Source of the DNA: Blastomussa wellsi
Lineage: Eukaryota; Cnidaria; Anthozoa; Scleractinia; Plerogyridae
Direction: 5' to 3'
Length of the DNA: 64,000 bases
Assembly (NCBI GenBank): GCA_947652115.1
Contig: OX393561.1
Coordinates: forward strand, 25,042,689-25,106,688
Shown here: positions 18,741-29,811 of the stretch, piece by piece
How the letters are laid out: each line of letters starts with the position of its first letter
Position numbering within the stretch: position 1 is the stretch's first letter
Translations under genes and position numbers: made by a program
Notes under the pieces: model-generated
Seen by the model: the letters and a program-made list of their open reading frames with translations, nothing else
The model's database searches: none
What the model was told of the DNA's origin: nothing

Positions 18741-21630
18741 TTTTTTCCAAAAAAGTCATTCAAACGCATAGTGCTGCTAGTCAGAATTGCAAAACAGTGT
18801 TGTCTCTGATCTTAACGCCATGAGATGTGAGGTTAGTGAACTGATTTATTTCCAAGAAAAGAGGGTATCGCATAGCGCATTTTTCTCAAAGCCAGGTGGG
18901 AAACACAAGAAACGGTTAGTAGCTAATCATCAAACAGCAAACAAGAGTGAGGTAGTGGAAAGCGGAATTAAAGGGTACAAGTGACGGGAAGTTAACACCA
19001 AACACACCCCTCCCCCTCTACACTGTACTGGACCCCGCTCAGTTATTTACAAATTTCAGTGGATTATTTGGGGTTGATAAAGTTATTTTTTTATTAATGG
19101 GCAAAATGATGACGTAATTACAAAGCCAGTGAAATATTTTAATGAATTCTCACTTGTGGTCGCTCGCGGTCATTCATGGTAATTTGTGGTCACTTGTGGT
19201 CACTATCCGGAAGCAACATGCCTCAGACAGACGACTGCAATGAGCGACAGATTCTGCGAAAAAGCCAATGCATGCACTGATTGATAAGAGCCAACTATTA
19301 AACCCAGGTTAAAGCACGTATAAAGGTAGTTTAAAATTAACCTAACTTGGTTAAAAAATATATTGTCCTCCAATTATTTTCCATGGTAACTGTTAACCAA
19401 GTTGAAGTTCAGAGAACAGCCGAAATAAGCGGCCGCAGCAGGATTTTTCGGTTACTCGGTTAAGCATAATTGATTAATTTAATAGAAATAACCAGGGTAA
19501 CTCCGATAGGGCGGCTGCGGTCGCGGCCCATCTAATCTGAACATAACAAACTATTCACACTTGAAAAATAGTAATAAATTTTTATGCAGTGTCACTCATT
19601 TTTTTTAAATTTATGAGGGAATTAATGATAACAATATATGTGAAAATTTAGCTGCCTCAAAGTTCACTCAACCAATGAATGAAAACTGTAGCTTATCTGT
19701 GCCATCCTCATATAAACGAAGATTGCAAATTTTTACCACTGCACTGAGTTTGTTTTAGATGAATCATCGGCAAAGTTTTCATCACTAGCGGTTTGCCCTG
19801 TTCCAGAAACATTTATTGTTCCATACTGATTCACCTTAACGGAGTACTCTATGTAAAGGGAGCTAGATGTAAGCATTTAGAGCATTTACTTGTGAAATTT
19901 TGTTTGACCCGGCTTGTTGTTTACGTTTGTTTGTTTAAAATTCTAATTCTAATTCTGTTCGATGTCTTTGTCCCTCATAACCTCTACTCTAGTCCTATTT
20001 TTTGTAAAAAAAAAACACTTTAGAGAATGTCATTTTATCGGGATAAAATAAGTTCCGAAAAATCCTTTCTGGGAGGTCATGAGTTCGCTTAAATTATTGG
20101 AGGGAATGACGTAATTTCAGTTTCTTTCTTCTACTTTTTACGTATTTTTATTTTTTTTCTGATCCGTGATCTGGTGCATGATCCAGTCCGTGATCCAATC
20201 CGTGATCCGATCCATGACCTGGATCCTGGTTTTTTCAATGCCGAAACTTTAAAAGGAATGAAACAATGTAAATCATTCCTGTACTGACAGCCTTGAAACA
20301 TCCTGTCTCCTTGAAGTCCTTAGCCACAATTTTGGATTCGTAAAACATGAGAGTCGGGATAAGTAAGAGAGGGGTGGGTGGTGGGGTTAGGTATGAGAAA
20401 CAAAAAAACATATTTGTCTCTGCCGTCCAACTAATTTTTCTGCCTCACTCCCACTCCTTTAGCACTTTCCTTCCCTTGCCCCAGGCCTATCTGTCTTCAA
20501 CATCTTTTGCCACATAAAGGGAGAGGGGGAGGGGACGGTATTGCATGGTCGCTGAAGATATCAAAAATGGCAGTTAAACATTCCAATGATACCGCATTGT
20601 TTCATTCCATATAAGGTTGAAAATAGTGTTAGTGGCTTTTTAATACTGGTACACCTGTTTAGATGCATTCCACCATAGTCCTTCAATTGTTACTGATTTC
20701 ATAAATTATTTCTTTTAAAAATCTGACCACTGGTAAGGCTACAGGGTAGGCTATGGCCTACTGTACATTTTGTCAACACCCATTCTGGACCAGGTCCACA
20801 AGGGTGGTCCATGGACCAGGTCCATGAGGTGGTCAGTGAACCGGCTCCACAGGTGTGGTCTATGGACTTGGGCCTACATTTTGTCGGCGTCATATTTTTT
20901 GAGACATCTGAGTGTACAATAAAACAATTATTGAATTGCGTTTGTGTAATATCCAGAATTATGCAGATCTTGGTAAATGTTATCAGCCTCAGTCTTTAGT
21001 TTTGGCTGATAACACTTATCTTGCCCTCGATAGTCAGGAAAATCACAAAAGTGGACGAGACTGGCGGTTAAAAAAAAACAACAACAACAAAACAAATAGA
21101 CTACCTTAAACTGTTAGTAGGACAAAAGGTTTCAATTTTGTTCCTGGCTTTTATCAATAGAAATACAATCTTTACTGCTAAAAAAGATTAACTATTATAA
21201 ACTTGATCAGTATGTGGTATTTCTGTAAAGGTACAGCCCATGTAAAATACACACCCACCATTATTATTTGAATGACCAACCTGTTGGCCCAGTGTTACGG
21301 GTATTTGTACCAGCGGTTTTCTCACAATGTCATCCAATCAAGACAAAAGAGCAATGCCAAAGTAAACTGTTTCAATCCTCGTAGTAACACAGGAATAAAA
21401 GATGAAGGAGAAAACTTCATGCTCACTCCCCTTTTTCATACTAAATTAGCCGCATTTATTTTGATGTTTTGATTGAATGACGTCACATCCACCCTTGACC
21501 AAACTCTCTGTTTGGTACTGTGCCATTTTTGAATCAAGTAATGCATGCAATCGTATCAAGAATCTGTGGTTTAAGTGATTTTTTATCATAGTATTCTTAA
21601 TTAAGAAACTTGGCACGGTTTTCATATAAC
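18741..21630. other. Intron DNA with simple repeats; no gene seen
   Basis: It holds a degenerate GATCCGTGATC tandem repeat (20160-20226), a GGTCCATGGACC-type repeat (20780-20880) and a GTGGTCACTTGTGGTC run (19155-19202). A possible acceptor at 19757 followed by an open stretch might be the missing host exon, but no donor in the required phase was found. Confidence 0.5.
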
Positions 21631-22023
21631 CACAGGCAGCCCAAGCTCTCTATGTGAATCATTCAAACGATATGGCTTCAAATTATAAGGGTTTGACCTT
21701 AAATCCTGCATTGGATTTGTGACCGTGGGGATATTTTAGGGTGGGATTTTTGGCTTTGTTCAGAAGGCCGTCCTGACTGAGTTTTTCAGCCTTGTCATTT
21801 CTTACGAGTGGAGAGTAGGAATTTAAACAAATTGCTTAAAAACGCCTTAAATAACCACACCACAAGTAGTCAATACACAAACAGAACAAGGTAAGCCTTT
21901 TTATCAACAACTTTCTCATATAGCTACCTCCATGCATCCTTTGTCGGATTTCCCATACAAAACCCTTATAATTTGAAGCCATATTGTTTGAATGGTTCAC
22001 ATAGAGAGCTTGGGCTGCCTGTG
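21631..22023. mobile_element. MITE with ~60 bp TIRs and 7 bp target duplication
   Basis: Inverted arms begin CACAGGCAGCCCAAGCTCTC (21631) and end ...GAGAGCTTGGGCTGCCTGTG (22023). ATATAAC directly flanks both ends (21624-21630 and 22024-22030). A 7-8 bp duplication suggests a hAT-like origin. Noncoding, 393 bp. Confidence 0.75.
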
Positions 22024-22030
22024 ATATAAC

Positions 22031-22537
22031 CCATTGTCTTCTATGTCATAATGGGCCAAAATATTTGAATGTTTATCTCCACCAGGCTTGAATGAAGTAT
22101 ATAATTCAACAGTGGTAATGCTAACGCCCCAGCCAGCTGGCACAAAGACTAAACCTGTTTTCTGTAACAAGAAATCAGAATACACAACGGGAGTAATACT
22201 CACTTTGTAAGTATACATTCTCAATAATATAATTATGTTTAGTGCAGATTGTACTTTTCCCATGGCTTGCTTGTGGACTATCCGCCATTTGGATGCTTTT
22301 GACATTTTTGTGCTAGGAAAGAGCTAAATTAGCTCGAACTACTCAAAGCTTCCAACAGACAAGCATACCTTTCTCTGTACCAACCTCACACGGCATTTTT
22401 TGGGCATGTCCAAAAGACAAGTTTGCTCATCATGGGCAGTTAAAGGTGATTCATTAGTATTGCACTGGGGGGTATCCTTTACTGTGCAGAATTTTTACGC
22501 AAAATTAGCATGCACACATAAATAATTTTTAATATGG
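22031..22537. other. Intron DNA, no gene seen
   Basis: It contains a short piece (22443-22500, AAGGTGATTC...) resembling 40444-40500, cut off by the insertion of element B. Confidence 0.45.
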
Positions 22538-22542
22538 AAAAC
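22538..22542. repeat. Flanking direct repeat of element B, left (AAAAC)
   Basis: AAAAC abuts the first base of the left TIR. The same five bases follow the right TIR at 36766-36770. Polintons usually duplicate 6 bp; the sixth base differs (G versus A). Confidence 0.7.
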
Positions 22543-22714
22543 AGTAGTATATACTGAAGTTAATGAATAACACCTGATCATCGCCGTTAGTTTCCAATTT
22601 GAAAACCCCCTGGCGCACGAAACTCGCTTCACAAGCTTCGCACACCAGGGGTTTTTCGAAATTGGAAACTAACGGGAATCCAGGTATTATTCATTAACTT
22701 CAGTATATACTACT
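22543..22714. repeat. Terminal palindrome of left TIR (172 bp)
   Basis: The first 27 bases (AGTAGTATATACTGAAGTTA...) are perfectly inverted at the end of this interval, and pairing continues with few mismatches through GTTAGTTTCCAATTT and CCCCTGG to a centre with smaller stems (around CGAAACTCGCTTCACAAGCTTCG). The whole terminus can fold into one long hairpin. The outer arm carries GATCATCGCC and the inner arm GGAATCC, at both ends of the element. Confidence 0.9.
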
Positions 22715-22947
22715 TACGGAAGAAGGAAAACCCTCCTGGCCGTTGGCAGTTCCCATTTCGAAAGCTCCCAGCGCAGATTGTTTGCACATTGCTTCCTTTT
22801 GTTTGCAGTCGCTTCCGAACGCTGAAGACGAGATTTCGAAACGTCGAAAAGACTCAGCTCCGACAAGTCGGAGCGAGTCACCCATGAGGCAATCGAAATC
22901 TAGTCTTCAGCAAAGAGGAAGCAAAGATTCAAACAAAAGGAAGCAAT

Positions 22948-23364
22948 ATGCAAACAACAGTGCCGGGAGCTTTCGAAACGGGAAACAAACGGTGGCCGGG
23001 TGTGCGTTTTCCACCGGACAGGCGAGAAAGGCCAACTCCCGGTAGGTTCGCACAATTAGAAAGAAGTGGCATAATGAATACAATGGTGTGCGGAGCAAAC
23101 AAATGCGTGTGGTTGATGCGAAATCGGAAAGAGAACTGCGGCAAACGGTGTGTCGGAGTATATTGCGGGCAGCACAACTTTCAGTTAAGAAGAGGAATGC
23201 AAAGGCCCGCACCATGCCGCAGCTGCGGCATTGGAGTTTTGTGTGACTGCCGTTTATGTCTAGCTTGCAGCGGGAACAAGCTAAGACAGCGGCTTCTTAG
23301 CAAACAAAAAAGCGCAGAGAAAAATTTTGAACGTGTTTTGCACGAGCTTATGTCAACCAGTTAG
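22948..23364 (+). CDS. Cys-rich TIR-encoded protein, left copy
   Basis: A 138-codon open frame inside the TIR. The C-terminal two thirds hold about a dozen Cys and one His in a conserved arrangement (MRNRKENC...C...YCGQH...RRGM, then PCRSCGIGVLCDCRLCLAC), ending in a basic helix. Zinc binding is likely. A homolog with the same Cys pattern is at 42504-42734 in element D. A second long frame (22743-23045) overlaps its N-terminal part. Because it lies within the TIR it is present twice per element. I do not know a named family; a role in DNA-end or transcriptional control is speculation. Confidence 0.65.
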   Translation: MQTTVPGAFETGNKRWPGVRFPPDRRERPTPGRFAQLERSGIMNTMVCGANKCVWLMRNRKENCGKRCVGVYCGQHNFQLRRGMQRPAPCRSCGIGVLCDCRLCLACSGNKLRQRLLSKQKSAEKNFERVLHELMSTS

Positions 23365-23490
23365 AGATTTGCAAACTTGTTGTTAAAACAAAGCAAACCT
23401 GTTGTTAAAAGCAAGTCAATTAGAGATTTGCATACTTGTTATTAAAAGCAAACTCAATTAGAGATTTGCATACTTGTTATTAAAAGCAAC
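23362..23490 (+). promoter_or_regulatory. Subterminal tandem repeats before the first inner gene
   Basis: Three to four units of (A)TTAGAGATTTGCATACTTGTTATTAAAAGCAA in direct order lead up to the ATG at 23492. The right end has similar units (35890-35945). They sit where an early promoter would be. Function inferred. Confidence 0.5.
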
Positions 23491-23491
23491 T

Positions 23492-23677
23492 ATGGCTGCA
23501 AAAGAAATTGGCCAAGAAACGTGGCAGAATTTAGAACAAGAACTTGCGGGAATTGATTTTGAAAAAATGATGGAACAAATAGAAGCAGAAATTCGGAATG
23601 TGATGGATTGTCACGTCCCCCCGCAAGACCAAGAGCGTCTACCCAAACCTCTACTTCCAAAACCAAACCGACCATAA
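23492..23677 (+). pseudogene. Short zinc-ribbon-gene homolog, truncated
   Basis: The N-terminal AAKEIG..TWQNLEQELAG matches the protein at 3924-4286, but the Cys cluster is absent and a Pro-rich tail takes its place. It probably arose by truncation. It is followed 34 bp later by the PolB frame. Confidence 0.5.
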
Positions 23678-23710
23678 GCGCCCCCTAGGCAAAAAAGGGA
23701 GGCAAGAAAA

Positions 23711-26700
23711 ATGGCTAGCATCCTAAAAACGTTTGATCCAGTCCCTGCCCAGAAAGTCAAATTGAGGGAGAACTACGAACAGTCCATTGGATGGTTCTTT
23801 CCTGAACCAGAGGTTGATGGAAGAACGAAAGAAGGGCGACGTTTCATAAGTTGGTCGGTCCAAGGACATGACAAAAACCTCACAGAGTTTTTCATGAAAA
23901 ACATTCACGAGAGAGTTAACACATCCATGTATGTGAGGCAAAACTATTCTTATTGGTTAGAACACGTCGAGGATGGAACTATGATGTTGTTTTATAAAAG
24001 CTCCGGGGGATCGCCTTGGATAAACCAACTGTCTGAAGCGGAAAAATGGATGAATGAAAAGGAGGAATTGCGTCTGCAAGTTGATGACGTCGAAGGACCG
24101 GCCACGGGGTGGGCGTTCAGGGGCTATTCTGATGTCTATGTAAAGGTTGTGCTTGACCGCCAGCCTTTGTTGGGCACAGGCCCCTTGCCTGACTGGCTAC
24201 GCAACCTTGCTCGTGGGCGTGTTGGTCCATTAGTGCTGCTGGATATCTACCGCGATAATTTATGTCTCTGGCATTGCATTGCTGTGCACCGAGGCTCGCT
24301 ACCACATTGAAGTACAGCAGCAGCTTGGTTACTTGCCAAGAGTTTCTTCAAACTCAAAACTGATCCAATTGACTGTCCAAAAACATCTATTGATGAATTA
24401 GATAAGATTGAAAAGCATCTCAACAAAGGAGTCGGTTTTCAGATTGGCTCGGCATCAAGGTTTATCAGCCTGAGCGGGGAGAAGACGGCGAAGTGGTTTG
24501 GCATCTTAGAAGAAACTCGCCGGCCAAGCTGACAAACATTCTGACAATCGGCATTTACGAGGGGCATGCCTTTGTCATAAAAGACATAGAAAAGCTTGCA
24601 AAAACGTATGCATGTGTGGATTGCTGGCAATCCAGCTGGCAATCTACGACGGCATGCCCAAGCGTGTGCCCAAGGGAAGACAAGAATCGATTGCCCGGGC
24701 GAAAAAGTCGAAGCCCCGCAGACAGCTTATGAGAAGGTTTTTATCCAAACAACCATGCTTCCCCAGAATCGCTACGGTGGCTAGACAAAGAAGCCAAGCG
24801 GCGGAAAATTCACATCCACCACGCAATGTGTGGACACGTAGGTGAGAGGTGGGTTGAGCGGGCACCAGTCGACGGTTACAACCATGAAACAAAGACAGTA
24901 TTTCAATACCACGGCTGCCACTGGCATGGGTGCCGAAAATGTTACCAGCACGATCGCGACAAAATCATAGCCCATTTCAGTCAAACGCACGAAGACAGGT
25001 TCAAGGCCACACAGAGGCGTACAAAAACGATCCGGGAGGCTGGCTTCCGCGTTGTCGAGGTTTGGGCGTGTAAAGTTGGGGAAATCGATGCTGACCCCCC
25101 GCAGACCCAAACAAACAGCTACCTGCACACGATCCTGTACGATTTCAAGGTGTACGGTGACAACAATGAGCGGAAGGAGCCCACGAACAAGCTCAAGATC
25201 GGGAATGAGCACGTGCCAGTCTCGGTGAGCATCGGCGACAGACTCGAGAGAGAGCCCACCCACATCTGCAAAAGAGACCCCACAGAGCTGGTACGCAAGT
25301 TTATGGAAGAGCTGGAGAGGCGCGAAAAAAAACATCCGGGCCCAAGTCCGGGCAGAGTTTGTGCCAGAAGACGTGTGCCTGCAGCCGAAAGCGCAGTGGC
25401 TAAAACTTGTTGAATGGTGCAACCAGGTGCCAGTCATTGGGTTCAACTCGGGCAGCTACGATCTAAACCTGATCAAAAGCCACTTCACTGACTGCCTTGC
25501 TGACACAACCAGCAAAGTCAGAGTGGCAAAAAAGGGAAACAAGATAATGTTCTTGTTGGCCTGGGACTTCCATTTCCTTGACATAATAAACTACCTTGGC
25601 CCCGAGGACCAGCTACGAAAAGTGGGTCCGAGCCTACGAATGCACAATGCAGAAATTGTGGCTTCTGTACGAGTGGTTCGATTCGCCCCAAAAGCTCGAC
25701 TATCCAGGGCTCCCAGACTACCCAGAGTGGTACTCACGTCTGAAGGTTGACCACGTGTTGACGAGAGAAGAATGGGAGGGGTGCAAGCGCCTGTTCAAAG
25801 AAAAAGGCATGCGCACCTTCGCGGACTGGCTGCGCTACTACAACAATCTTGACGTGGCACCTGGCCTCGAGGCTTTGGAAAAGATGCGGGCCTTCTACAC
25901 CGAAAAAGGAATCAACATCTTGAAAGACGCGGTCAGTGTCCTGGGGGTGAGTTTGCACTACTTACTCCGGGGAGCGGTCGAGAAAGGCGCGGAGCTATAC
26001 AGTCCAGGCGGAGAAGCGTATGGGATGTTGAAAGGAGCTGTGGTCGGAGGCCCGAGCCTCGTGTTCATGTGCTACCACGAAGTCAGGGTGACAAAGATAA
26101 GATCGCACCAATACGAAGACGCCCGTCTGTGCAACAAGATCTTGGGGTACGACGCCAACGCCATCTATCTTTCAACCATGTTGAGAGAAATGCCTTGCGG
26201 GAAGGAAAGGTTCGTCCACTACGCCGAAGACGACGAGTCCCAGGGGGTGGTGGTGCCAGAGCTAACGTGCAGGCTCAAAGGAGGAAAATGGTTCGGATTT
26301 GCCAAAGTCGATATAGAGATTCTGGAGACCAAATTTCGAGGAAATGTGCCCGTTCTTCTACAACAAATAGGTGCCGAACGAGGTTGTACCGGAGCATATG
26401 TTCGAGTACTTGCGCCAAACAGGCAGAAATCACATAGACGGGAAAAAACTCGTGGGCGCCCTGTCCGCAGAGAGAGTGTTGCTGTATGCCCCTCTGCTGC
26501 GTTGGTATGTGGACCACGGGGCAGTGATCACACGTGTCTATCGGACAATCAACTAGCAACCGGGCAAGATCTTTCCCTGGTTCGTGGAGCAGGTCACCGA
26601 GGTGCGGCGGACAGGAAATGTGGAAAAAAGCAAGGTGCTGCTGGGGGAGGTGTTCAAGTTGATAGGGAACAGCGGGTACGGGAAGCTCATCGAAGCCTTG

Positions 26701-27399
26701 GAGTGGCAGCCAAACATAATTTACACCAAAGATGAGAAGGTGGTCAACAGAGCCTTGAGAAGCGTGTATTTCTCCGATCTAGATGAGATCGTGCAGGCGT
26801 ATGAGCTGGAAAGCCGCAAGCCAAGAATCACAATCAGGCGGCTGTTTCAGGTTGGAATCACTGTCTATCAGCTGGCAAAGCTGCGGATGCTGGAATTCTA
26901 CTATGACTTCCTCGACGTATATTTCGACAGAAGAGATTTTGAGCTGATCCAGATGGACACAGACAGCAATTACATGGCCATCTCCGGTCACCGGCTCGAG
27001 GACCTTGTCAGGCCGGAGCTGCAAGCGGAATGCGAGACGCAGAAGAAGCAGTGGCTGGCTTGGGACAAATGGAGCGGACGCACGCCCAGGCTCTTCAAAC
27101 TCGAGTGCGAGGGCAGCCGGATGATCACGCTCTGCTCAAAGTGTTATTTCATCGACGTGGGCGAAAAAAAGAAGTTCAGCACAAAAGGGATGTCGAAGAG
27201 GCAAAACGAGATAACCTGGCAGCGTTTCAAGACAGCTTTGGAAGGTAGCAAGGACATGGCAACCAACAGAGGTTTCAGGATACGGGACGGCCGGATGGTA
27301 ACTTACGAGCAGCAGAAACTGGGGCTCAGCGCATATTACGACAAAAGGTGGGTGCTGCCCGATGGGATACACACTGAACCAACCGAATTTCACATTTAG
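23711..27399 (+). pseudogene. Protein-primed DNA polymerase B of element B (broken)
   Basis: The ~1200-residue gene is spread over several frames: 23711-24310 (N-terminal region), a badly shifted stretch 24310-24825, then 24826-25413, 25361-25750, 25596-26735 and 26584-27399. Visible motifs in order: a C2H2-like region near 24600-24660, the His/Cys block FQYHGCHWHGCRKC, exonuclease I (LYDFKVYG, with Lys where the usual DxE has Glu), exonuclease II (VIGFNSGSYDLNL), polymerase A (GYDANAIYLST), B (KLIGNSGYGK) and C (QMDTDSNY). This is the replicase of Polintons, thought to use a protein primer at the TIRs. Its stop (27397-27399) overlaps the opposing integrase stop. Confidence 0.88.
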
Positions 27400-28364
27400 G
27401 CGACGTTAGATGGAGGAAGAGTGGTGTTTCGTGGGACAACCAGGAGCTCTTCACGCACAAAGCCGCGCTTGGGTCTGTCGTGCAAATAGTAGAGAACGGG
27501 TTGATGTGGTTTGATAAAAACTTTTTCGATGTTGTCAACTTTCAACGACCAGATCGGATCGTTGCCCTTCTTGTGCCTCCTTCAAGCTCACCGGGTTGGT
27601 AGAGATAGCGAACTTGGGCAAGAGAGGGGAGGATTTTTTTGTCCTTTCCAACAGGCCTTCTAGGAGTTGTGGTGGGCTGCGCAGAAACAGTGTTTTCTTT
27701 GATTGCTTCCGCAGGTTTTTTTCCCCGTCAGCCGGGTGACTTCGTTGTTCAAAGCGGCAACAACTGCATGAAGTCTTTTCACCCACGCAGTGGACCGCTC
27801 GCCAGGGGGGAGTCGCATTTCCACGGCATACTGGTACCTGAACAACCGTTCGGCAAGGGTGCGGTTGAAACGTTCAACAATGGCCTGTTCGTGGTGAATG
27901 TCAACGTGCCCACACTGGATATTGGTTTTGTGCTTTTCCATGTCTTTTGAGACAGCACCCATGAATTCGCGCCCGGGGTCAACCTGCAGCAGTTGGGGCC
28001 AAGCAAGGGGCGAGCGCTTGTAAATCTGCTGAAAGGCCTGGGCGACCTCATTGGAATTTTTTTCGAAGTCAAGGGTTCGGCCTCTTTGTAGCGGCTGGCC
28101 ACGTCGACAACGGTAAGCACATATTTGAAAACTTTGCGCCTGTGGGGCAGTTTGTCGTGTGTCGTTGGGTGTGGGCACGTCGAATTTTGGCCGAGGAATG
28201 TGCCTCGGAGCAGGCAGGTATATCTGCCAGAGGGCTTGGCTTACCAGCCACTTTTTTGCAGTGTCTTCTGGCACCTTGGTGGCCTCGGCTAATTTTTTAA
28301 CAGCGGCAAGGCCTTTCCAATATCCCCCCGGGCCGTAGTATATCTTTGCGAGTTTGGCATCCAT
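27396..28364 (-). pseudogene. Integrase (RVE family) of element B, first catalytic Asp lost
   Basis: It reads leftward from 28364. Residues 1-60 form the N-terminal region (MMDAKLAKIYYGPGGYWKG). After FDVPTPN about 30 bp are missing and the frame shifts, so the strand that should carry the first catalytic Asp is gone. The correct frame resumes (YVLTVVDVASRYKEAEPL, 28120), shifts again and reads LLQVDPGREFMG (second Asp) and AIVERFNRTLAERLF (catalytic Glu). A further frameshift after RLTGKK precedes a C-terminal domain ending at 27396. It would insert the element into host DNA and create the flanking duplication. This copy is inactive. Confidence 0.85.
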
Positions 28365-28385
28365 CACTATAAAAGAGAAAAAAGT

Positions 28386-28784
28386 TTAAAGGAACCGGAA
28401 GGCTGCGTAGCACAGAGCGAGCGCCCCAGCGCCCACGAACGCGAGTTCACCCTTTTTCTGCTGCTCGCTTGGCCGATAGAAATCAGAAAACTTGGGCTCT
28501 TTGGGAGGTGCCATCCGTTCTTCAGGGTGCACCCTGTTGTAGAGTTTGAAGGCGTAGTCAGTGTTGGTGAAGTTCTGCTTGGCCTCCTCCTTTATTTGCG
28601 CGTTTGTCGCAATCCAGTTGAGAAGTTTGGTGCGGTCACGTGCGTATTTTGCGTACGCAGCTTGGTACACCTCGAGAGCTTTATCATGCCGCACTTTTTC
28701 TTCTAGCGCTCGTGAGATAATTACCACCGATGAAAGCCGCTGCTTTCAACACAGCCCCACCAACCATAATCGTGACACTTGCCA
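28386..28784 (-). pseudogene. Polinton small protein with hydrophobic ends (frameshifted)
   Basis: Homolog of 3158-3547. The start at 28784 gives the hydrophobic N-terminus (TIMVGGAVLKAAAFIGGNY). A deletion/frameshift near 28710 breaks it. Segment 28386-28727 supplies the charged middle and an intact hydrophobic C-terminus (GAGALALCYAAFRFL). It is probably a membrane-associated virion protein by context. The function is unknown. Confidence 0.65.
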
Positions 28785-28828
28785 TTTTTTTCTTATATAT
28801 ATTTTTTCAAATGTTGGTGGGAAGGATT

Positions 28829-29050
28829 TCAGGCGTTGGTGGGAAGGATTTTCTGGTCCTCCAGGTAATTTTTTAGCTCAACACTTCCCGTCATCACAGC
28901 TGTTAACATTGTGTAGTTTTCGATAGAATTAGAAGGGTCACCTGTAAAACTTTTCTTGAACGTTTTTTTGGCAACCCAGCCTATGCCAGCAGCGAGGCCG
29001 GTAAGGGTGGCGGCATCCATGATGATTTTGACGAGCTTGTTGTCGGACAT
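28829..29050 (-). CDS. Small Polinton membrane protein (73 aa)
   Basis: An intact 73-codon frame, almost identical to 2891-3112 in element A, with the same MDAATLTGLAAGIGWVAKK segment and YLEDQKILPTNA end. It is preceded by a promoter-like AT box and CTCTTCT tract. Conservation in both decayed elements suggests recent function or constraint. Its role is unknown. Confidence 0.7.
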   Translation of the reverse strand: MSDNKLVKIIMDAATLTGLAAGIGWVAKKTFKKSFTGDPSNSIENYTMLTAVMTGSVELKNYLEDQKILPTNA

Positions 29051-29087
29051 GTTGGTATAGAAAGAAGAGAAAAATATTTAAATCGAA
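29051..29087 (-). promoter_or_regulatory. Conserved AT-box upstream of 73-aa gene
   Basis: Read on the minus strand: ATTTAAATATTTTTCTCTTC then TTTCTATACCAAC and the ATG. The motif order is that of 2853-2890 in element A. A core promoter is inferred. Confidence 0.45.
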
Positions 29088-29200
29088 ATTACTCGTCCAA
29101 TATTTCTTTTATTATCTGTTTTAGCTCTTCTTTTGTAGCCTCGTCTTCCTTTATTATTATTGTTTTCAACAACTTTTTAACATGCTGCTGCGATGTGTTT
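29087..29200 (-). pseudogene. Remnant of a small Lys/Glu-rich frame
   Basis: The minus strand reads QQHVKKLLKTIIIKEDEATK and continues with a charged helix ending ILDE and a stop. An in-frame stop lies just upstream and no start codon remains. It may be the tail of another small gene of the cluster. Confidence 0.3.
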
Positions 29201-29272
29201 TAACTGTTGGTAGTTCCCCCATTGCGATGTTTTTTTGTGTTATTCAAATATTTTTTTTTCGCCAATGTTTAA

Positions 29273-29748
29273 TTAATCCATTGGGCGAATGCCTTTGGGA
29301 GATGCTTTTACCGGAAGTGGCGCCGTTGCTGCAGGTGCAGGTGCCCGTGCCCGTGCCTTGAAAAAGACTCGGATGTCTTCACGCTTGACATACGTCGTTG
29401 CAAGTGTAGCGCCAATTCCAATGATAGAGATCCATTGGTTTGTACTGAGAACATTTAAAAAACTTTTGGAATCAGCTGCAGCGGGCGGTGGTGCGGTCTC
29501 TGGAACCAGTGGAGCAGGTGCAGATTTTTTTCGTTTGCAATTATGACAGCAGCCTCGGCTATGGCTTTTTGCTGTTCTTCGCGGGCCAAATGCGTTCTTT
29601 CAGCAACCATTTTGCCAGCAGCTACCCGCTTGGGATTTTTGGCAGGCCTTGTTGCCAGAGTTTGTGAAGTTGCCTGTGAGACTGGAGCTGTCGGTTGCCG
29701 TTCTTCAGACATCTGTGAGACAGCGGTTGGTTGCTGTTCTTCAGACAT
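29273..29748 (-). pseudogene. Polinton small Ala/Pro-rich membrane protein (one frameshift)
   Basis: The start is at 29748 (MSEEQQPTA, Gln/Pro-rich with an internal repeat of MSEE.QPTA). A charged helix follows (AREEQQKAIAEAAVIIANEK). A one-base frameshift near 29535 moves the correct frame to a Pro/Ala linker, then a hydrophobic segment (WISIIGIGATLATTYV), VKREDIRVFF and a basic end at 29273. Single-pass topology is likely. I found no counterpart in element A. Function unknown. Confidence 0.6.
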
Positions 29749-29811
29749 AGTTGAGATTTTTTGTGAGGAATTGCCAACTATTCTGCATAATTATTTAATA
29801 ATGCAAAGTAA

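Larger units (their letters stand above)
22543..23397 (+). repeat. Left TIR of element B (~855 bp)
   Basis: Matches the reverse complement of 35921-36765 along its full length. It includes a terminal palindrome (22543-22714), a perfect GCTCCGAC-AA-GTCGGAGC hairpin (22857-22874) and a Cys-rich protein gene. The loop of that hairpin is AA here and TG in the other TIR, with both stems conserved. Confidence 0.9.

Noticed and set aside
19759..19810. Possible missing host exon (acceptor TGTTTTAG, then open frame with a Cys)
   Set aside because: The acceptor and incoming phase fit, but no donor leaves the phase needed by the exon at 38462, and the frame stops at about 19828.
21997..22305. 102-codon minus-strand frame
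   Set aside because: It starts inside the hAT-like MITE and crosses its boundary, so it cannot be an old gene.
24781..25446. 221-codon minus-strand frame opposite PolB
   Set aside because: It is antisense to clearly conserved PolB blocks and shows no features of its own.
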